Source: Sordariomycetes sp. S80-01Y
Lineage: Eukaryota; Ascomycota; Sordariomycetes
DNA length: 64,000 nt
Reading direction: 5' to 3'
Assembly: GCA_037042185.1 (NCBI GenBank)
Contig: JAXQJY010000019.1
Coordinates: forward strand, 124,001-188,000
A program made the translations under genes and the position numbers. Positions within the stretch are counted from its first letter, which is position 1, and each line of letters opens with the position of its first letter. This document shows, piece after piece, positions 34,060 to 45,366 of this stretch. Below the pieces are notes generated by a model. That model did not search any database. It was not told where the DNA came from and saw only the letters and a list, made by a program, of their open reading frames with translations.

Positions 34060-37000
34060 ATGCTCAGGAATTCCATGAGCAGAGGCAGCGCGCAGCTGTT
34101 GCGCGCCGCCCGCTGCACCGCTTCCGCCTCGAAACCATTTTCCGTGGCGACCACCTCTGCGAGGACCTCGTCATGGAAGCTCCAGTCGGCCAGGCGTCCT
34201 CTCGCCATGACCGCGCACCGCTGCTACGCGACCAGCGCGACCGAGTCGAGCCCCGATCCCAGCGACAATTTCCTCTCTGGAAGCACCGCCAACTACATTG
34301 ATGAGATGTACATGCAGTGGAAGAAGGACCCCGAGAGCGTTCACGTCTCTTGGCAGGTCTACTTCAAGAACATGGAGAGTGGCGAGATGCCCATCTCCCA
34401 GGCCTTCCAGCCACCTCCCAACCTGGTCCCTGGCATGACGGGCACTCGTCTGTCTGGCGGCCTCGCTCTTGATGACGGTTCCGACGTTACCGACCACTTG
34501 AAAGTCCAGCTCCTCGTCCGCGCGTACCAGTCCCGGGGCCACCACAAGGCCAACATCGATCCTCTTGGCATCCGAGCCACTGCTCAGGGCTTTGGTAACG
34601 TGAAGCCCAAGGAGTTGACTCTCGAGCACTACCAGTTCACTGAGAAGGACTTGGACAAGGAGTTCAACCTGGGTCCCGGTATCTTGCCGCGATTCAAGCG
34701 CGATGGTCGTGACAAGATGACTTTGCGCGATATCGTCGCCGCTTGCGAGAAGATCTACTGTGGCTCCTACGGTGCAGAGTTCATTCACATCCCCGATCGT
34801 GAGAAGTGCGACTGGCTGCGCGAGCGCCTCGAGGTGCCTACACCTTTCAAGTACAGCATCGACGAGAAGCGCCGTATCCTCGACCGTCTCATCTGGTCTT
34901 CCAGCTTCGAGTCCTTCCTCGCCACCAAGTACCCCAACGACAAGCGTTTCGGTCTTGAGGGTTGCGAGACCCTCGTCCCGGGTATGAAGGCCCTGATTGA
35001 CCGCAGTGTTGACTACGGTGTCAAGGACATCGTCATCGGCATGCCTCACCGTGGTCGTCTCAACGTCCTCTCCAACGTCGTCCGCAAGCCCAACGAGTCC
35101 ATCTTCTCCGAGTTCGCTGGTACCGGCGGCGCCGAGGACGAAGGTTCCGGTGATGTCAAGTACCATCTTGGTATGAACTTCGAGCGTCCCACACCCTCGG
35201 GCAAGCGTGTTCAGCTCTCGCTCGTCGCCAACCCTTCGCATTTGGAGGCCGAGGATCCCGTTGTGCTCGGCAAGACCCGTGCCATCCAGCACTACAACAA
35301 CGATGAGAAGAGCCACCGCACCGCCATGAGTGTCCTGCTCCACGGTGATGCCGCCTTTGCCGCCCAGGGTATCGTCTACGAATGTCTCGGGTTCCACTCG
35401 CTGCCCGCGTTCTCGACTGGCGGTACCATCCATCTGGTCGTCAACAACCAGATTGGCTTCACGACAGACCCACGTTTCGCTCGCTCGACCGCCTACTGTA
35501 CTGATATCGCCAAGGCCATCGACGCACCCGTCTTCCACGTCAATGCCGATGATGTCGAGGCTGTCAACTATGTCTGCCAGCTTGCTGCTGACTGGCGTGC
35601 CGAGTTCCAGCACGACGTGGTCATTGACCTTGTCTGTTACCGCAAGCACGGCCACAACGAGACCGACCAGCCTTCCTTCACCCAGCCCCTCATGTACAAG
35701 CGCATCACCGACAAGAGCCCTCAGATCGACATCTACGTCAACAAGTTGCTCGAAGACGGTAGCTTCACTAAGGGGGATGTTGAGGAACATAAGCAGTGGG
35801 TGTGGGGTATGCTCGAGGAGTCCTTCACCAAGTCCAAGGACTACCAGCCTACCTCCAAGGAGTGGACCACCTCGGCGTGGAACGGCTTCAAGTCGCCCAA
35901 GGAGCTGGCAACCGAGATCCTCCCTCACAACAACACCAACGTTGACCAGAAGACACTCTCGCACATCGGCGAGGTCGTCGGTTCGGCTCCTGAGGGCTTC
36001 CACATTCACCGCAACCTCAAGCGTATCTTGAACAACCGTACCAAGTCCGTGGTGGAGGGTAAGAACATTGACTTCCCCACCGCTGAGGCGTTGGCATTCG
36101 GCTCCCTTGTCACCGAGGGCTACCACGTCCGTGTTTCCGGTCAGGATGTCGAGCGTGGTACCTTCTCTCAGCGTCACGCCGTTTTCCACGATCAAGAGAC
36201 CGAGGAGACGTACACTCCTCTGCAGCACATCAGCAAGGACCAGGGCAAGTTCGTCATCTCCAACTCGTCGCTGTCTGAGTTTGGTGCTCTCGGCTTCGAG
36301 TACGGTTACTCTCTGTCGTCTCCCAACGCGCTAGTCATGTGGGAGGCCCAGTTCGGTGACTTCGCCAACAACGCTCAATGTATCATTGATCAATTCATTG
36401 CCTCGGGTGAGGTCAAGTGGATGCAGCGTACTGGTCTTGTCATGTCGCTGCCTCACGGCTACGACGGCCAGGGTCCTGAGCACTCCTCTGGACGTCTCGA
36501 GCGTTACTTGCAGCTCAGCAATGAGGACCCTCGTGTGTTCCCCTCTGAGGACAAGATCAACCGCCAGCACCAGGACTGCAACATGCAGATCGTCTACTTC
36601 ACCGAACCCGCCAACTTGTTCCACGCTCTGCGCCGCCAGATGCACCGCCAATTCCGCAAGCGTAAGTCTTCCCGCTCTTTCGTAAACTTTACCCGACTAA
36701 TCATGTAGCCCTTATCATTTTCTTCTCCAAGTCGCTCCTCCGCCACCCTCTCGCCCGCTCCAGCATCGAGGACTTCACCGGTGAGGACGCCCAGTTCCGC
36801 ACCCTCATTGAGGACCCTGGACACGAGAACGGCGCCCTTGTTGGCCGCGAGCAGGTCGACCGCGTCATCCTCTGCTCTGGTCAGGTCTACACCGCTCTGC
36901 ACAAGTACCGCGCCGAGAACAAGATTGACAATGTCGCCATCACGCGTCTCGAGCAGCTCAACCCCTTCCCTTGGCAGCAGCTCAAGGAGAACCTCGACAG

Positions 37001-37253
37001 CTACCCCAACGCCAAGACCGTCGTCTGGGCGCAAGAGGAGCCGCTTAACGCGGGTGCTTGGAGCTTCACCCAGCCCCGTATCGAGACACTCCTGAACGAG
37101 ACCGAGCACCACGACAGGAAGCACGTCATGTATGCTGGACGTAACCCGAGCGCCTCCGTCGCCACTGGTCTGAAGCACGTGCACGCCAAGGAGGAGGCTG
37201 ACCTGTTGGAGATGGCTTTCACCGTGAAGCAGGACAAGCTCAAGGGCGAGTAG
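34060..37253 (+). CDS. kgd1: 2-oxoglutarate dehydrogenase E1 component
   Basis: Two exons, 34060-36661 and 36709-37253, with a 47-nt phase-1 intron (donor GTAAGT, branch ACTAATC, acceptor TAG); 1048 residues. An arginine- and serine-rich presequence covers about residues 1-55. The [19 protein letters not shown] start of the mature enzyme, [38 protein letters not shown] and [13 protein letters not shown] are all family signatures of the thiamine-diphosphate E1o subunit. The frame across the intron reads [18 protein letters not shown], which confirms the splice. The enzyme decarboxylates 2-oxoglutarate in the matrix as part of the TCA-cycle complex with E2 and E3. Codon bias is strong. A long antisense open frame opposite it is a by-product of that bias. 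Confidence 0.97.
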
Positions 37254-37484
37254 ATTTTGGAAGAGAGTAGACGTGAGGGAAGAAGGAAGAGGACATTTGC
37301 TGGGCAACATACGAGTATTACAGGTGTGGTGCGAGAGGTAGGAGGTTCCCTCGTGTAGTTCACTGTATCATATACTCCCTATTTTTGGGGGGTTCCGGAG
37401 AGCCATAGCCTGCTAGACACGAGAAGATGATTTCCTGTTCATACTTGGCTTCTGCATGACGTGTAAACCGCCTCTGATTACTTT

Positions 37485-38696
37485 CTATTGTATCACCTGC
37501 CATGGCCTCACGACGCCGTCGTCGCCGGTCGTGACCAACATCTCCTCGACGCCCTTCTTGTCCCTGTCGACCCCGTTGTCCCAGCGCTTACACCACGTAA
37601 CGTGATTCACCTCGTACGGGCCGTGCGCGTTGGGCACAACTTCCAGCGTCTTCCACTCTCCCGACGGCTGCTCCTCGTACAGCGCCAACTGTCCGTCGCT
37701 CCCCGTGCTCGCCACGAGCCCCGTCTCGGCGCTCCACGCGGCGGCGTAGACGTCTGATGTGTGAACCTTGGGCAGCGTGGCCGTGCATACCCAGTCCTCC
37801 CTCAGCGACCTCCGCATGGTGTTTGGTATCCCGCCGAGGGCGTTCCTCGGCTGTCCCGAGGGATCCGCGTTCTCCTCATCTTCCTCCTCGCCGTCCTGGT
37901 TCAGGGTCCATATGCGTATGGTGCCGTCGGCTGAGAAGGTCAACAGTCTGGGAAACTTGTCGCCCTCTCTCCTCCTGCCCTCCCAGACCACACCCCAGAC
38001 CGTGCCGCCGTGGCCCTCGAGCACGCTGACGCACACCCACTCCGCGTCGCCGTCCTCCCTCCACACCCTCACTGTGTCGTCGTAGCTCGCGCTGGCCAGC
38101 ACGTCCACGCCGTAGGTGCCCTTCCTGCTGCGGCCGGGTACGTCGGGGCACCAGGCCAGAGCCTTGACGTCGCCCTCGTGCTCGTTGAGAACGGCGATGG
38201 TCTCCCACTCGTCATCGGCCTCGCTGGCGCCGATGTCCTCCCATATCCAGACGGATTTGTCGCGGGATGAGGTGGCGAGGTGGGCACCGCTGGGGGAGAA
38301 GACGCAGGACTTGATCTCGGAGTCGTGGCCCTCGAGAACGAGGGTAAACTCCCACTCCTTGGTGTCCTCGGCGGCCCCGTCGCCGTTGACCTGGAAGGCC
38401 TGGTCCCCGCTGTCCTCCCACCTCCAGACCCCGGCCGTGGAGTCGAAGCTGCCGGTGACGAGGCACAGCTGGTGCGGCGGCAGGTTGGGCTTCCAGCTGG
38501 CCAGGCGGACGGAGCGCGTGTGGCCGCCCGATAGGACGGAGTGGGAGGAGAGGGTCGTGAGCGAGAAGATGGTGACGGATTTGGAGTGCGCGGTCGCGAG
38601 GAGGGGGAGGGTCGGATGGGGGGTCGAGGACCACGCTCGCTCGGAGAGGTCGGGCGTCAGGGAGGGGAGCGGGACGAGGCGCTGCGAGGTCGCCAT
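37485..38696 (-). CDS. cia1: Cytosolic iron-sulfur protein assembly protein 1 (WD40)
   Basis: Single exon of 403 residues, longer than yeast Cia1 (330), through loop insertions. It is a seven-bladed WD40 propeller. Repeats are visible at SGGHTRSVRLASWKP, LEGHDSEIKSCVFSPSGAHL with TSSRDKSVWIWE, LNEHEGDVKALAWCP with SASYDDTVRVW, LEGHGGTVWGVVW with FSADGTIRIW, and VHTSDVYAAAWS with TGSDGQLALYE. Cia1 joins Cia2 and Mms19 in the CIA targeting complex that inserts Fe-S clusters into cytosolic and nuclear proteins. Acidic, low-complexity loops (EEDEENAD) probably face solvent. The gene is convergent with kgd1 (231 bp between stops). Confidence 0.92.
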   Translation of the reverse strand: MATSQRLVPLPSLTPDLSERAWSSTPHPTLPLLATAHSKSVTIFSLTTLSSHSVLSGGHTRSVRLASWKPNLPPHQLCLVTGSFDSTAGVWRWEDSGDQAFQVNGDGAAEDTKEWEFTLVLEGHDSEIKSCVFSPSGAHLATSSRDKSVWIWEDIGASEADDEWETIAVLNEHEGDVKALAWCPDVPGRSRKGTYGVDVLASASYDDTVRVWREDGDAEWVCVSVLEGHGGTVWGVVWEGRRREGDKFPRLLTFSADGTIRIWTLNQDGEEEDEENADPSGQPRNALGGIPNTMRRSLREDWVCTATLPKVHTSDVYAAAWSAETGLVASTGSDGQLALYEEQPSGEWKTLEVVPNAHGPYEVNHVTWCKRWDNGVDRDKKGVEEMLVTTGDDGVVRPWQVIQ

Positions 38697-39173
38697 CGTG
38701 AAGGCGCACGCGTCGTGGCGTAGGTCTTTTTAGTTTGTGAGAGGGTCGGGTGGGAGTAGGGGTGCCGAGGTCGGCGGGTGGCCGTGGTTCGAGCTGCGCA
38801 GTTCGGGGCTGATGACAATGCGTTTCTGTGCGGACTTTCTGAGCAGGGGCTTGTGAAGTGAAACCGAGGGGTTCACTGTAAGAGAATCTGGAACTCAATG
38901 AGTCCCGACGAGATTAAAAGATTTGAGTGTTGTTGGAGGCGAGATTGTTCCCCACGTCGCGGGGCGCGAGGATTTGGAGGGGCATTTCCGATATCAAATA
39001 CGGGTCGTGCTATTGGATCTCATCGCCACGACTGCCGTGTTATACCTGAGACTGGAGCGATTCAGGGCAGCCGACCACGCAAACAGACAAAGACTAGATA
39101 GGTGGTTCATTTCATTCATCAGTCTTGTATGTAGCCTTGGCTACGGAAAATCTTTACGCGTTTCTCCAACACC
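38697..39173. other. Intergenic: cia1 promoter and MFS 3' flank
   Basis: 477 bp with no gene seen. Confidence 0.5.
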
Positions 39174-40622
39174 CTATTTCGGAGCCTGGGATCCTCGGAA
39201 CAGGCCCTTGACGAACCCGCCGACCTCGAAGCCCTCCTTCCGGGCCTTCTCCAAGCCACCCTTTTTCATACCGCCAGGAATGCTCATCCAGAGAATCCCG
39301 ACCACGGCCAGCACGGCCAGCACGAACGGCTGCAGGACCTTGACGCCATGGTGCTCGGCAATGGCACCCACGATGAAGGGGAACACGGCCGACCCGCCTC
39401 CACCCAAGGCAGCCGTCAGCCCGATGGAGATGACATGCTGGTCCGGCGGCAGCAGCTTGGTCATAACGACAATCGCAGCTGGGAACACCGGGCCGAGGAA
39501 AAAGCCCAGGATGACAACAAACACAATGGTAGCCTCGATGCTGGGAATGGCCCAGTAGAGCACCTGGAAGGTCATGCTGATGGCCAGGTAGATGGTGATG
39601 GCTAGCTTCTCCCCAATTCGTCCGGTGATGAAGCCCAAGGCAACCCTTCCCAGGGTGAATCCAGCCCAGAACAACGTGACCGTCAGACCGGCGGTGAAAC
39701 CATCCGCGTGGCGCACGTTGATCATGAAGGTCGGGATCCATCCTCCGAGGCACACCTCAGCCCCAACATACCCAAACAGCACCATGGACACGAGCCACGG
39801 CACAGGTGACTGCAGCACCTCGCTCGTCTTGGCGGGCTCGCGTCCCTCGCCGAATTTGTGCTTGCGTCGGTACGCTGCGGCCGTCGCCTTCCAGAAGGAT
39901 GCGGTGCCCCAGATAAGCTCCAGCACGGACACGGCGATCATAACGTAGTAGTACTCGTACCACTGGAGCCCGAGCTTCGTAACCATGGCGGATGCGATGA
40001 GAGGACCAATGATTCCACCTGCGCCGTAAAGGCCGTGAATGATGCCCAGCAGCTCGTTGGTGCTCTGGAGGTTGCCGACCCAAGCGTTCCACGCGCTGTC
40101 GCTGATGCCGTTTCCGAAGCCAGTGAAGGTCAGGCAGACGGGAAGGACCCAGAAGCTGCGTGGGTGCAACGCCATGGGCACGTAGCCGATTAGACGGCAG
40201 AAGGGGCCGAAGAAGGCAATGCCTCGCTGGCCGACCGTGAGATGGATCCAGCTGTTGATGAGGGCGGCGGCGAGGTAACCCGCAAAGGGGACAACGAAGA
40301 GCGTGGAGACTTTCGTGTAGCTGATGTCGTAGTAAGGCTCAATGTAAGGGATCAATGCCTGAAGCTGTTAGACGAACCTCGACACGGGTTCAGTCGGGGA
40401 ACCTACGCCGATGCAGGAGTCGTTCAAGCCAAGAATGACCAGGGTCAGATTGACCGAGATGAACCTGTACGAGTTGATAGCAGGACTGTTCCAGCACTCC
40501 TGCTCCTCATCGTCGTCGAGAACAGGCGGCGCCTGTCCGGACAAGAGCGCCGTTTCCTCATTAACAATGTCATGGTTCGAGATGACTTCTCGCTCTTGGC
40601 CATTGTGCGCCGGACCAGCCAT
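39174..40622 (-). CDS. MFS transporter, Bsc6/fucose-permease-like
   Basis: Two exons, 40622-40407 and 40358-39174, with a 48-nt phase-0 intron (donor GTAGGT, acceptor CAG); 466 residues. A ~50-residue acidic cytosolic tail precedes about 12 membrane segments. Readable conserved parts are LVILGLNDSCIGALIPYIEP in helix 1, STLFVVPFAGYLAAALINS, GLYGAGGIIGPLIAS, and FTLGRVALGFITGRIGEKLA, the MFS loop motif between the halves. The type resembles the fungal Bsc6/fucose-permease group, whose substrates are poorly known. The frame is open upstream of 40622, but earlier candidate starts would add sequence without membrane or family character. Confidence 0.88.
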
Positions 40623-42049
40623 CTTGACCACTCTGCTTGTAGTGAAAAGTCCGAGAGAAGACGCCGGGGGATCGTCACCGCGTCTCAATCTTGGACTCGC
40701 CGGCAGTAAACAGAGGCGAAGGTAAGAGCGGGAAGAAGAGGGAGACCTGCGAGGAGACGAACAGGAAAAGTCAGAGGAGTTATATGTCTCCGACAACGCG
40801 CACCGCCAACCTTGCCGTGACCACCACCCCCACGAACGTCTCCTCTGGGTGCTGCAAGTGCTGCAAGCAAGTGGGTGTGCTCCAGCATATTCTGCGGAGT
40901 TATAACGGTCTGTCATCCAGTCGCAGCGCAAGGCCCTCTCGAATTTCCCGCCGCCTGGTGGGACGGCGGTGCGAAATAAGGTGTGAGGCAAATGGAAGCG
41001 GGTTCGGGGCGCGGGAGAACGGCGCTGTATCTCCTAGCGGCAGGCGAAATCCGCAGAGATCTGATCTGAAAGGGACCTGGTTCGAGCCGTCGGTGCGACG
41101 AGTGGAGTAGGAAGCTGTCAGTCACTGTCGCTGGCGAGGTTGATGGTGCAGAGATGAGCAAGGGAAGCGCCTCAAAGCTGGTGCGAGCATCAACTTGAAG
41201 ACGCAAAATCCCGTGATGCCATGCCAACCAGGTCCATCTTTCTCTCAGCCGCATCTTGCTTGCTGCTTTCGAGCTGTCGCGCCCTCCTAGTCTGCCACTG
41301 AAGCCTCCTCGGGCTGTGTGGTCACGATGTATTTACCGGAGCGCCCTGTAGGTACTGCGATGCCGGTGGTGTCGCGGGCGTGACCTCACTGAAGCGCTAA
41401 CTGCCAGCGCTCTCGACTGGAATGCTCAGCCGTCTCAGCTTTCCCTCCTCATCCCACTGCCACTACCACCACCACCTCCTCCTCCACGACAATCGAACTT
41501 CCTGCAACGGTCGTCAGCATCGCAGCCACCCTCACCGACTCCCAATCGAGCCTCGCCTGCGCGCACAATGTACCCGCCTCCAATCACTGACCCCTGTGCA
41601 GGGTGACATCACGCCCGACCTCACCTCATGCATTTACCCCGCCACCCTGCCTTGCCATGGATGGCTGCCGTCGGCTCCGTCCAAGGCGTCGCGCCGTCTG
41701 ACCCTCGTCCAAGACCTCGCCCGACATCTCGTCTCTTCCAAAATCTCCGAGACCGGTTTCTTGTACATATCTGAGGCGAAGCCGCATCAACCACATCTCG
41801 TTCGCCCAACCTAGACTAGATCTCGCCATCTCGGCGCTACCGGTTTTCCGTTACCTGCTACTTGCTACCCATCTGCGAGCTACGTCAGCTCAGCCTCGCT
41901 CAATAGACCAGCACCGCCCGACGCCCCGGTTCGCTTTATCGTACAGGGCTGACTGACTGGCGTTTCCTTCCCCTCCCTCGCCCGAACATCCTACAAACAT
42001 ACAAGAAGTCTTCTCTCCTTGCACCCTACTCCGGAAGCAACAGGACAAG
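40623..42049. other. Divergent promoter between the MFS and glycine-zipper genes
   Basis: 1427 bp. The part from 41420 to 42049 is C/T-rich with CCACCT runs and is probably a long leader of the downstream gene. It contains a 130-codon frame (41422-41814) that I do not regard as coding. Confidence 0.45.
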
Positions 42050-42871
42050 ATGCCTCGCTACTACGAATATGAAGAGCACATTCGAGGGGGCCGCTCTCCC
42101 TCGCCACCCTCCGCCGGCGGTCCTGGTCCCTCAGCCCCTCGCGACAGCCGTGACTCCTTCGTCCGCGAAACTATGACGTTGGAACCGCCTCCCTCCGCCT
42201 CGCGCCCGCGTTCTCAGCCACCGCCCAACACTCGAGAGATGGTCCCGCGCGGACGCTCGCCCAGCCTCCGAGACTACGACTACGAGAGCGACCGCACCGT
42301 CAGCATCTCGAGAAGCAGGAGCAGAGGAGGCCGGCGGGGCAGGGACAGGAGCGAGAGCCCCATGAGCAAAGCGAGGAATGCGATGCAGGACAATTTCACC
42401 AACAGCACGGCCGGCATAGGCGCAAGTCTTATCGGGGCCATCGCCGGTGGCTACGCCGGTAGGGTCGCGAGTGGTCACGTCAGCGACAAGAAGAAGGGAG
42501 GCGGAAGACGAAGACGCAGCGATGCGGACAAGGACGAGCGCATCCGACTCGGCGCCACCATCCTCGGCGCCGCTCTCGGCGGTCTCGGCGCGAACGCCTT
42601 GACGAACCGCTTTGAGGATTCAAAGGAGCGGACGAGGGGCAAACAGGCGGCTTGGGAGGATCGATTTGGTCCCGACGACGACCTGCCGCACTATGACTCA
42701 GGGAGGAGAAGTGAACTTGATCATCGAAACGGCAGAGGCGCCCTGAGGGGCAGGGAGGACGACGAGGATGATGACTACGACTACGTCTACGACCGCAGGG
42801 ATGACAGGCGGATGAGGAGGCAGGACAGCGACGACAGCTACCGATACAGAGCTGGGAACAATTACTACTGA
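42050..42871 (+). CDS. Glycine-zipper membrane protein with charged RS-like flanks
   Basis: Single exon, 273 residues. No known name. Residues 1-110 are rich in S, P and R, with an RS-like stretch around 85-102. Two short glycine-spaced hydrophobic helices follow: AGIGASLIGAIAGGYAGRVA (121-140) and LGATILGAALGGLGANAL (167-184), separated by a strongly basic linker (KKKGGGRRRR). This is a glycine-zipper hairpin. The C-terminal third is highly charged with runs of D, E, R and Y. Glycine-zipper pairs occur in proteins that insert into or oligomerise at membranes; I cannot assign a function. Base composition fits the neighbours, so there is no sign of transfer. Confidence 0.75.
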   Translation: MPRYYEYEEHIRGGRSPSPPSAGGPGPSAPRDSRDSFVRETMTLEPPPSASRPRSQPPPNTREMVPRGRSPSLRDYDYESDRTVSISRSRSRGGRRGRDRSESPMSKARNAMQDNFTNSTAGIGASLIGAIAGGYAGRVASGHVSDKKKGGGRRRRSDADKDERIRLGATILGAALGGLGANALTNRFEDSKERTRGKQAAWEDRFGPDDDLPHYDSGRRSELDHRNGRGALRGREDDEDDDYDYVYDRRDDRRMRRQDSDDSYRYRAGNNYY

Positions 42872-43317
42872 GGAGACACGGTTTCTTTGGATACGGAGTC
42901 GCGGCGATACAATCTCTCAAGTGTGCGCGTTTTGGATTGGAGTAATATGACGGAAAGAGAAAAGGCACAGCAGGCCCTTGCAACTTATGGGGTAACGGTC
43001 CCCGATTTGACGATATGGTATCACGACGTTATGGCAGCAATGTACCCCAGTGTGTAGCTTAGTACCTCGACTACAGTTGATTTATTTGTGTACTCCTAAC
43101 CGTCTTCATTGTACCCCCATCTCCGATGGCCACTGTTCATTCTGCCGCCCCTCGCCTCGAATTTGTGTGCGCTGGGGCCGGCTTCTTCTTCTTCTTCCGT
43201 CTATGCATAATATTCCAGCGGTATGTGATACAAACACTACCTCGCAGTCGGGGCCTAGAAAACCGCAGACACTTGTGGCCACGTCCCTGAGCGCCCTTTC
43301 CAGACTGTCCATTGTCA
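42872..43317. other. Intergenic: convergent 3' flanks, with a (CTT)5 tract
   Basis: 446 bp between convergent genes. Contains five CTT units at 43182-43196. No gene is seen. Confidence 0.5.
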
Positions 43318-45110
43318 TTAGTACGGATTGTTGCCACGTCCCGCCCGTTCAGACTTCTCTTTGGCATCTTTGGGCCTGTGCCTTTTGTGGAATGCATGTC
43401 CTTCCTCCATGGCCATCCTCAGAGTCTTCGTCTCCTTGGTCTGCCTCGCCGCCTCCCTCTGCATGCAGATCTTGTAGAATTGGGCACATTCCTCAAGCGC
43501 GTAGTTGTCCGCGGCGGGCGATCCGATGAGGTTAAAAAGCGATTGCGAGTCGACGAGCTGCTTTGCGATGACTGAGTCCGGGTGGCAGAAAGTCCTGACG
43601 CGGATCGTGCGGGCATTGACCTTCATGGCGTAGAGCAGAGCAGCGATCTCGGTAGGGTTGCCTTGACGGCGACCAGAGAAGACAAAATCACCAATGTGAA
43701 GCTCAATAAGTTCGAGCTGAGTTTCAAGGTCGTACCGGAAGCCAACGACACGGGGTCGGCCCTTCTGCATCCATGCATCCCCGATCTTCTTCAGCTTATC
43801 TGTGTCGACACGTCCCTTGTCGAATTGGATCTTGATAAAGTCGTTCAAGGAGTTGCAAAGGTTGAACTCCAACTCGCAATACAGCAAACTTTGCTCTCGG
43901 GCGTTGAGGGTGACCGTGACTCCAGCTTTGAGGCACTCTTTGTCGACTTTCTCGTTGTACGCAAAACGACCTGGATGGTACTGGTCAGTCTGCCCGAGGT
44001 TAGCTAGCATGGCCAATGTTAGTCAAAGGTTAGGGTTACTTACAATGTCTTTGGCCAGCCTCTTGATTCCGTTGATAAATCCGCCCTTCTTGGCACCTTT
44101 TATGGACTTGTCTGGACCCTCGTCTGTTCGTTCTAGCCAACCACCTTCACCAATAAGAGTCTTTTGTCCCATCCTCTGCGACGGGAAGTCCTCACCTCTG
44201 AAATAGTATGGGAAAGGAGAGAAGGCGGGCGTATCATTAATTTCCAAGTCGAGGCCCTCCTTTTCCGGAGAAGTCGACGCCTCCCTGTGTCTCGACTCAA
44301 GTCCAACGGCGGCGCTCTTGGATCGATGAAGCTCCTTAGGAGGACTGTCTTCTGACCTGGGTCGTGGAAGCCATTCACCAAAAGTCTCAAAGGGGTTATC
44401 AGGAGTCCTAGCCACGTGGTGATCTTCGCTACGGCGGATGTTGAGTGGCTCAGGTCGCTGAGATGTGTGGAGAGTGGAAGGATAGAATGAACTCTGGGTC
44501 TCAGGCCCGCGCCCAGCGTTGTATATCTCCCTCGGGTTTAGGGGTGACATAACGTTGGGAACGCTCTCCATATGAGAACGGCGCGGTACGGCGTTGACGA
44601 AATGCCGCGCGTCGACGATACGAATTGGAGCGGGAGTCGATCTCTGGCGGCGCTCAGCCAGTGTCATCGTAGATGCGCGCTGCGGAGGGAGAGGCATTTT
44701 ATCTTCGAACTCTGTCGGAATGGGCTGATTGGTGTCTCTTTCCGCTGTTTCCATGGGATGTTGACGGCTCGAGCTGGGCTGGTGGCTGCGCATAGTGACT
44801 TCCGGAGTGGATGAGTCGCTCACTTTGGCAGGGTTGCGGTCAATGGATCTAGTGAACCTTTTGTGATCAGCGTGTTGGATATCAAGAGAAGTTGACACTG
44901 AACGTACGCATTGGTGACTTTGTCCATTTGCGTTTCGGTGAGGTTCATGCGGATGTGAAGCCCCTGCTTCGCGTCCTTCTTGCGTGGCGAAAGAGACTGA
45001 GTTCTCGAGCTAGTCGAAATGCGAGAAAAGCCAGCGGTTAGGGGGGTAATGGATGCATTGGAAGGATCCGAATGGCGCGACTTGCCCTTGCGTGGGCTAG
45101 TAGCCGGCAT
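43318..45110 (-). CDS. Conserved-looking protein of unknown function (559 aa)
   Basis: Three exons, 45110-44908, 44848-44044 and 43989-43318, with introns of 59 and 54 nt (donors GTACGT and GTAAGT; TTGAC/CTAAC branches); 559 residues. Residues 1-335 are low-complexity, rich in S, P, R and T, with a short hydrophobic FSPFPYYFRG island. The C-terminal ~220 residues look folded (CLKAGVTVTLNAREQSLLY, ELIELHIGDFVFSGRR). They end in a basic helix. In intron 2 the nearer TAG acceptor is out of phase, so GGGCAG at 43990 was chosen because it restores the frame. The start at 45110 is the first ATG with sense composition. I do not recognise a family. Confidence 0.62.
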
Positions 45111-45366
45111 CTCAAGTGGTCCTGTCTGGGAGTGATACAAAGGTCGGAGATGCCAAAGGAAGTCGTGTGCAGGCTGAAGTAGAGTACGAGATTGTGCAGG
45201 AGGCGAGATGAAAAATGAATAGAGAGGGCGGAGTGATGTGAACCGATGCCGGCTGCGGGCAGGGGCATAAGGCATAGCCCCTTTTCCATCCAAGGTACGT
45301 TAGGCGAGAGCCATGCAGCGCCCACCGCGCTGTGACCCCCCATCATTTCCCGCAAAACATGCATAT
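45111..45366. other. Short intergenic region between two unknown genes
   Basis: 256 bp between co-directional minus-strand genes. It presumably holds the promoter of the 559-residue gene. Confidence 0.45.

Noticed and set aside
34171-36228. Open frame of 685 codons antisense to kgd1
   Set aside because: It is the mirror of a highly codon-biased gene; the protein is L/V/E/D-rich with no family resemblance, and kgd1 on the plus strand is certain.
41079-41088. GGTTCGAGCC resembling a tRNA B box
   Set aside because: No matching T-stem, A box or acceptor stem can be drawn around it.
44028-44042. Telomere-like TAACCCTAACC inside an intron of the 559-aa gene
   Set aside because: Less than two repeat units; explained by the donor GTAAGTAACC context and chance.
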